DNA of 7,199 bases, from the NCBI GenBank assembly GCA_020860745.1, contig JAJBTR010000058.1, positions 1-7,199 of the forward strand. Direction: 5' to 3'. Of the stretch, positions 5,045 to 7,199 are shown piece by piece; the first letter of the stretch is position 1, and the number at the start of each line of letters is the position of its first letter. A model generated the notes under the pieces. That model did no database searches. It saw only the letters and a list, made by a program, of their open reading frames with translations, and was not told the DNA's origin. Position numbers and translations under genes: made by a program. Origin of the DNA: Lachnospiraceae bacterium. GTDB taxonomy: Bacteria; Bacillota; Clostridia; Lachnospirales; Lachnospiraceae.

Positions 5045-5335
5045 TTGAATTCGCTGCAGCATCCATCAAGGAGAAAATCCAATGACGGTATGAAGATGAA
5101 GAAGGATGGCGTGGAGGAGCGGTTTCGGAAGCACCTGTCCGGACATTGAGACATGCGGGAGGTGATATCTTGCTGTGTGAGTTGCGTTGGTCAAAAGAAG
5201 GAGAATTGGCTTCATGTACTCTGCTCCATTATCAAACTGTATCTTGGATATAATTCACACTCATTGATTCTTTATAATCGCTGTTCTTCATATTCCAGTT
5301 AATATCTGACCGAAATGAAATCTCCCTGCTGTGCA
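5045..5335. other. Interval without a convincing gene
   Basis: About 290 bases between convergent genes. Small open stretches exist: plus-strand ATG 5090 to 5149 (19 residues, charged); a plus frame open for about 57 codons after 5083 with no ATG; and a minus-strand 35-residue ORF (5339-5232) whose ATG overlaps the hydrolase stop by four bases. None has a good ribosome site, or they lack recognisable composition. A 10-base palindrome TGTCCGGACA lies at 5136-5145. I found no hairpin with T run for either flanking gene. It may be decayed coding sequence. Confidence 0.5.
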
Positions 5336-6079
5336 TCATTCTTTTATATGCTCAATAATGCTCTTCTCTACCAACGATGAATAGGCATATCCAAAAGAAT
5401 GTCCTGCTCCTTTTAATGTAACAAGCTGGGCATCAGGGAAATTTTCGATTGCCCTCTCAGAATAGCTTAATGGAACCATCTCATCTCTTGTTCCATGATA
5501 AATGATAACCGGCCCATCATACTTTTTCATTTCATTATATAAATCGTAATTTTCCGTATCAACTGCATATCTTTCACTGATGTCCATGTTGATCACATGG
5601 GTAATTCCATGTATTGGCCCAAAGGTTCGGTTAAAATCAATAATGGTATATGCAGGACAGAGTAAGAACAATCCTTTGACCTCATCTCCTCGATTTATGC
5701 CAACAATCGTTGATACAAAACCACCCTGGCTGTTTCCGGATAAATATATTTGAGCCTCATCAATATAAGAAAGCTGTTTTAATTCATCAAAAACTGCCTC
5801 CAGATCACTTGCCTCTGTAATGACAGACATATCTGTGGATTTCCCATCACTGCGGGAAAACGGAGAACCGCCGCAAAAATCAAAACGATATGCAGCGATT
5901 CCGTTTTTTGCCAGATTTTTCATGGAATACTCTTCATAATTATAACCATATCCATGGGAGTAGATCACGAGAGGAAATGGGCCATCGCCTTCCGGCTTAA
6001 ACATTTCACCATATATTCTATTGTTACCATTTTGCACATAAATAACTTCTGTTGTCACTTCGTAGTTCCTTTTTTTCAT
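5336..6079 (-). CDS. Alpha/beta hydrolase, possibly a cinnamoyl/feruloyl-type esterase
   Basis: A 247-residue single-domain hydrolase. The ATG at 6079 is preferred over 6094, with a weak GAGAG eight bases upstream. Visible landmarks in order: a beta strand followed by YSHGYG (oxyanion hole, H42-G43), YRFDFCGGSPFSRSDG, the nucleophile elbow GNSQGG with S117, LLCPAYT, IIYHGTRDEMVP with acid D199, and GAGHSF with H227. The complete triad, the length near 250 and the spacing resemble bacterial cinnamoyl esterases and related peptidase-like (S9/Hydrolase_4) enzymes. No signal peptide, so cytosolic. The reaction is probably ester hydrolysis of an imported small molecule; the substrate is inferred only from family resemblance. 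The gene stands alone, markedly AT-rich, with a coding remnant on the same strand upstream and no clear terminator or strong promoter. Confidence 0.85.
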   Translation of the reverse strand: MKKRNYEVTTEVIYVQNGNNRIYGEMFKPEGDGPFPLVIYSHGYGYNYEEYSMKNLAKNGIAAYRFDFCGGSPFSRSDGKSTDMSVITEASDLEAVFDELKQLSYIDEAQIYLSGNSQGGFVSTIVGINRGDEVKGLFLLCPAYTIIDFNRTFGPIHGITHVINMDISERYAVDTENYDLYNEMKKYDGPVIIYHGTRDEMVPLSYSERAIENFPDAQLVTLKGAGHSFGYAYSSLVEKSIIEHIKE

Positions 6080-6129
6080 CAAGATCACTCTCATGAGAAT
6101 CTTATATTTCTGCCACCTGTTTATTTACA

Positions 6130-6423
6130 TCATTGTTTAATGGCGTAAGCAATCTTAAGACCAAAATCTTCTCTGCTTGCATACTTCATAATCATCTTAC
6201 CTCCCTGTTTTTCATATAACTTCTTAAGAGCAACATCCATTAAGCTGTTTTGGCCAGACAAGAAATCATCCATCTGGAGGATTTGAAAGATCGTACTCTA
6301 AGAGTGTGAAGGCATTCCCTGATATTCTATTGGGTCTTTATCAAAAATTGCAATGATTCTCAGATCAGAAAGTGCTGTATAATAAAAGTGGAAGAAAAGC
6401 CAGATGCTGGCCGCTGCAACATC
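6130..6423 (-). pseudogene. Coding remnant of an unknown gene with an internal stop
   Basis: One minus-strand frame from about 6423 to a TGA at 6132-6130 reads as protein but carries a TAG at 6300-6298. Before it come an aromatic segment (SIWLFFHFYYTALSDL) and IIAIFDKDPIEYQGMPSHS. After it come STIFQILQMDDFLSGQNSLM, KKLYEKQGGKMIMKYASRED and the ending GLKIAYAIKQ. Further stops (6426-6424, 6438-6436) close it upstream. The balanced composition on both sides of the TAG suggests a truncated gene with a nonsense mutation. An ATG at 6240 would give 36 residues (6240-6130) but no ribosome site is seen. I do not recognise the family. It ends 51 bases before the hydrolase start on the same strand. 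Confidence 0.45.
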
Positions 6424-6509
6424 TCAGTTTATCCATCAAGTTAAAAATACAATCTGAGCATTTCTGAGCATGTAATATAGGTATTAGACATTAAGCCTTG
6501 CTCCGAATA

Positions 6510-6545
6510 AAATGTAGGTGTCCCAAAAGGATGCCTGCATTTTTT
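6510..6545 (+). terminator. Strong rho-independent terminator (rightward)
   Basis: The stem of 14 pairs is AAATGTAGGTGTCC (6510-6523) with GGATGCCTGCATTT (6529-6542), pairing throughout with G-U wobbles, a CAAAA loop, and six T (6540-6545). No intact plus-strand gene precedes it in the window, so the gene it served has apparently been lost or rearranged. In the leftward direction it is followed by TTTTATT and could act weakly there too. Confidence 0.75.
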
Positions 6546-6665
6546 AGCAAGGGCAAAATCAGCTACCGCGCCATGAAGCCGGTGCTGTTTGAGTTCCCCA
6601 CCTATGAGTATCTGAAAACAGGCGATGTGCTTGGCAAATGCCTGAGTTTTAAAGAAGAACATTAA
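6546..6665 (+). pseudogene. 3' remnant of a gene, possibly flavin-reductase-like
   Basis: Immediately after the terminator a plus-strand frame reads SKGKISYRAMKPVLFEFPTY, then EYLKTGDVLGKCLSFKEEH, and stops at 6663-6665. The PVLFEFPTYEYLxTGxxxGKCxSF pattern looks like the C-terminal strand-helix end of flavin-reductase-like FMN split-barrel proteins; this is a tentative recollection, not a verified match. The ATG at 6531 in the same frame lies inside the terminator stem with no usable ribosome site, and the frame closes at 6492-6494, so the 5' portion is missing. The stop is 29 bases before the aldo/keto reductase start, suggesting that an original operon joined them. Codon use is GC-rich like the following gene and unlike the sequence to its left. 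Confidence 0.5.
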
Positions 6666-6694
6666 ACAGAAACGAACGAAAGGAGATCATCACG

Positions 6695-7199
6695 ATGAAT
6701 AAAATGACTTTACCGAAAATCGCACTGGGTGCCTGGGCATGGGGAAATGACGGCACCTTTGGAAATACAGTCACCCCGGAGCAGATGAAACCGGTCTTCG
6801 ACGCTGCAATGGAAAATGGCCTGAACCTGTGGGATACTGCCCTTGCCTACGGCATGGGTAACAGCGAAAAGATGCTGGGCGGCCTGATTGCTGGACTTGA
6901 CAGGGACAGCTACATCATTTCTGATAAGTTCACGCCGCAGTGTGCGGACTATGGCGCGGCAGACCCTGTTGGCGATATGTTGAAAACGGAGCTTGGATTC
7001 CTAGGGATCGAGAACATGGATATTTACTGGCTCCATAACACTATGGATGCCGTCAAGTGGATTACCGCCATTGCGGAGTATTTTGAAGGCAAAGAAAACG
7101 TCCCCATGCTGGGTGTTTCCAACCACAATCTCGCAGAAATGAAACAGGCTGACGAGATTCTGAAAAGCCACGGCCTGAAGCTCTCCGCTGTCCAGAATC
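6695..7199 (+). CDS. Aldo/keto reductase (partial, runs off right edge)
   Basis: The first 168 residues of an AKR-superfamily TIM barrel. ATG at 6695 with AAAGGAGAT about eight bases upstream. It opens MNKMTLPKIALGAWAWGND, the N-terminal beta strand. The four catalytic residues of the family are present in order: D47 (LWDTA), Y52 (AYGMGNSE), K78 (SDKFT) and H114 (YWLHN). GVSNHN at ~140-145 and SAVQN at the edge correspond to later barrel strands. AKRs reduce aldehydes and ketones with NADPH in the cytosol; the substrate cannot be told. Roughly half the protein is missing to the right. The GC-rich codon use (60% GC in 6721-6780) contrasts with the hydrolase gene. No promoter is evident between 6545 and 6695, so it may have been read through from the gene whose 3' remnant precedes it. 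Confidence 0.9.
   Translation, partial: MNKMTLPKIALGAWAWGNDGTFGNTVTPEQMKPVFDAAMENGLNLWDTALAYGMGNSEKMLGGLIAGLDRDSYIISDKFTPQCADYGAADPVGDMLKTELGFLGIENMDIYWLHNTMDAVKWITAIAEYFEGKENVPMLGVSNHNLAEMKQADEILKSHGLKLSAVQN

Noticed and set aside
5232..5339. 35-residue minus-strand ORF starting inside the hydrolase stop (ATGA overlap)
   Set aside because: The overlap is suggestive, but there is no ribosome site and the peptide looks unstructured and unrecognisable. Kept only as part of the gene-free interval.
6441..6662. Minus-strand 73-codon ORF
   Set aside because: It is antisense to the 3' remnant and spans the plus-strand terminator.
1..7199. Mobile element, CRISPR array or defence system
   Set aside because: I found no transposase, integrase, terminal repeats, regularly spaced repeats or nuclease motifs. 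The decayed junction near 6500 suggests rearrangement but no element is visible.

Overview
The window reads as chromosome of a Gram-positive Clostridia member, most likely Lachnospiraceae-like. This is inference from Shine-Dalgarno sites of the AGGAGG type, frequent GTG starts, AT-rich intergenic DNA and the gene families present (WYL regulator, HXXEE membrane protein, small nitroreductase, Sel1-like repeat protein). There are no rRNA or tRNA genes, no recognisable transposase and no CRISPR array.

Left part (1-1830): a minus-strand cassette of very small, tightly packed genes. Reading leftward from about 1660 it holds a 41-residue cysteine-rich miniprotein, a tiny ORF with a strong ribosome site whose frame seems broken by one base, a 56-residue charged protein, a 70-residue protein with an EF-hand/dockerin-like loop and a C-terminal membrane segment, a 236-residue Sel1/TPR-like repeat protein, a 62-residue protein, and the start of a gene carrying two in-frame stops. 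Several of these genes are too short for default ORF thresholds. None has a function I can name. The shared strand, short gaps, overlaps and individual ribosome sites argue for one expression unit. A hairpin terminator separates the cassette from the next gene upstream.

Middle (1830-5044): a WYL-domain transcription regulator on the minus strand with palindromes in its upstream region. Next comes a two-gene minus-strand operon, TetR regulator then HXXEE membrane protein, ended by a hairpin terminator. A small FMN nitroreductase is transcribed divergently from the TetR gene. The shared control region has a good plus-strand promoter bracketed by a long imperfect inverted repeat, the arrangement expected if the TetR protein controls both directions.

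Right part (5045-7199): about 290 bases without a convincing gene, then a minus-strand alpha/beta hydrolase with a complete Ser-Asp-His triad. A decayed junction follows. It holds a minus-strand coding remnant with an internal stop, a strong plus-strand terminator, and immediately after it the last ~40 codons of a gene lacking its 5' part, possibly a flavin reductase. A plus-strand aldo/keto reductase with all four catalytic residues then runs off the right edge. This end is visibly more GC-rich than the hydrolase (60% in 6721-6780 against 27% in 5521-5580, counted by eye), which suggests different histories.

The redox enzymes (nitroreductase, aldo/keto reductase, flavin-reductase remnant) and the esterase-like hydrolase are common accessory metabolic genes. 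The most novel-looking content is the small-protein cassette at the left.
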